The position numbers and the translations under genes are program-made. 14,360 bases of DNA, from positions 1 to 14,360 of the forward strand of contig JAITAJ010000238.1 in NCBI GenBank assembly GCA_031284185.1. Direction: 5' to 3'. The notes beneath the pieces are model-generated. The model ran no database searches, was not told the DNA's origin, and saw only the letters and a list, made by a program, of their open reading frames with translations. This document shows positions 14,177-14,360 of the stretch, in pieces; position 1 is the first letter of the stretch, and each line of letters starts with the position of its first letter. Origin of the DNA: Accumulibacter sp. (lineage in GTDB: Bacteria; Pseudomonadota; Gammaproteobacteria; Burkholderiales; Rhodocyclaceae).

Positions 14177-14360
14177 GTGATCGTCGACCTTCATTCTCAT
14201 TCCCGGGTTTCGGACGGCTTATTATCGCCGGCCGACGTAGCGCGGCGGGCGGCAGTCAATGGTGTCGGCATGTTGGCGCTGACTGATCACGATGAGACGA
14301 GTGGGTTGTCCCAGACCCGGGCGGTAGCTGAACGAGCGGGCATACGCTTCATCGATGGGG
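14177..14360 (+). CDS. PHP-domain phosphoesterase, N-terminal part (cut by the window edge)
   Basis: Only the first 61 codons are present. They encode the start of a polymerase-and-histidinol-phosphatase (PHP) fold: VDLHSHSRVSDG (the HxH metal motif) and LALTDHDETSGL (the TDHD motif), ending in GIRFIDG. This matches the TrpH/YciV-type family, whose studied members remove phosphates from 3',5'-nucleoside bisphosphates or act as RNA 5' exonucleases. The GTG at 14177 gives a start two residues before the conserved Val-Asp-Leu. An in-frame TTG at 14168 is the alternative, and a TAG at 14147 blocks anything further upstream. No strong Shine-Dalgarno is visible; TGT-TATCAT at 14129-14137 could be an extended -10. 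The exact function cannot be fixed from this fragment. Confidence 0.88.
   Translation, partial: MIVDLHSHSRVSDGLLSPADVARRAAVNGVGMLALTDHDETSGLSQTRAVAERAGIRFIDG

Overview
The window looks like chromosome from a GC-rich betaproteobacterium. A Rhodocyclales-type relative is my best guess, from the long B12-dependent NrdJ, the aroC/sbp/pta/ackA repertoire and the TGC-TASRCT style of several promoters. This is inference, since no rRNA or other taxonomic marker is present. There are nine confident protein-coding genes, one gene cut by the right edge, two doubtful very short ORFs, and several non-coding elements. I see no insertion sequence, tRNA, rRNA or CRISPR.

Layout. 1-282: nested tandem repeats (2 x 78 bp, then 4 x 31 bp) that run into the 3' end of aroC. 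264-1331 (-): aroC, chorismate synthase. 1673-2683 (-): sbp, periplasmic sulfate-binding protein, with a clean intrinsic terminator after it and a plausible sigma70 promoter before it. 3121-4116 (+): pta, phosphate acetyltransferase. 4245-8311 (-): a cassette of dctM, dctQ, dctP (TRAP transporter) and a zinc-dependent medium-chain dehydrogenase, with a divergent GntR/FCD regulator at 8625-9359 (+). 9410-10609 (-): ackA, acetate kinase. 11059-13944 (+): nrdJ, adenosylcobalamin-dependent ribonucleotide reductase. 14177-14360 (+): start of a PHP-domain phosphoesterase cut by the window edge.

How the genes work together. Pta and AckA form the acetyl-CoA / acetyl phosphate / acetate pathway but are separated and convergent. 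The block between them (TRAP transporter, dehydrogenase, GntR regulator) reads as a self-contained uptake-and-oxidation module for an unidentified organic acid or polyol, controlled from the divergent intergenic region 8312-8624. Two hairpins between dctP and dctQM probably help set a higher level of binding protein than membrane subunits.

The most information-rich non-coding stretch is 10871-11058 ahead of nrdJ. It holds a pair of NrdR-box-like sites exactly 31 bp apart, a sigma70 promoter whose spacer contains the better box, and a 5' leader that can close a 13-bp long-range stem starting at the predicted transcript end. A seven-codon uORF follows, ending three bases before the nrdJ start. 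NrdJ itself carries two tandem copies of a C-terminal domain before its cysteine-rich tail. This nrdJ control region and the repeat array that supplies the end of AroC are the two places most worth a second look.
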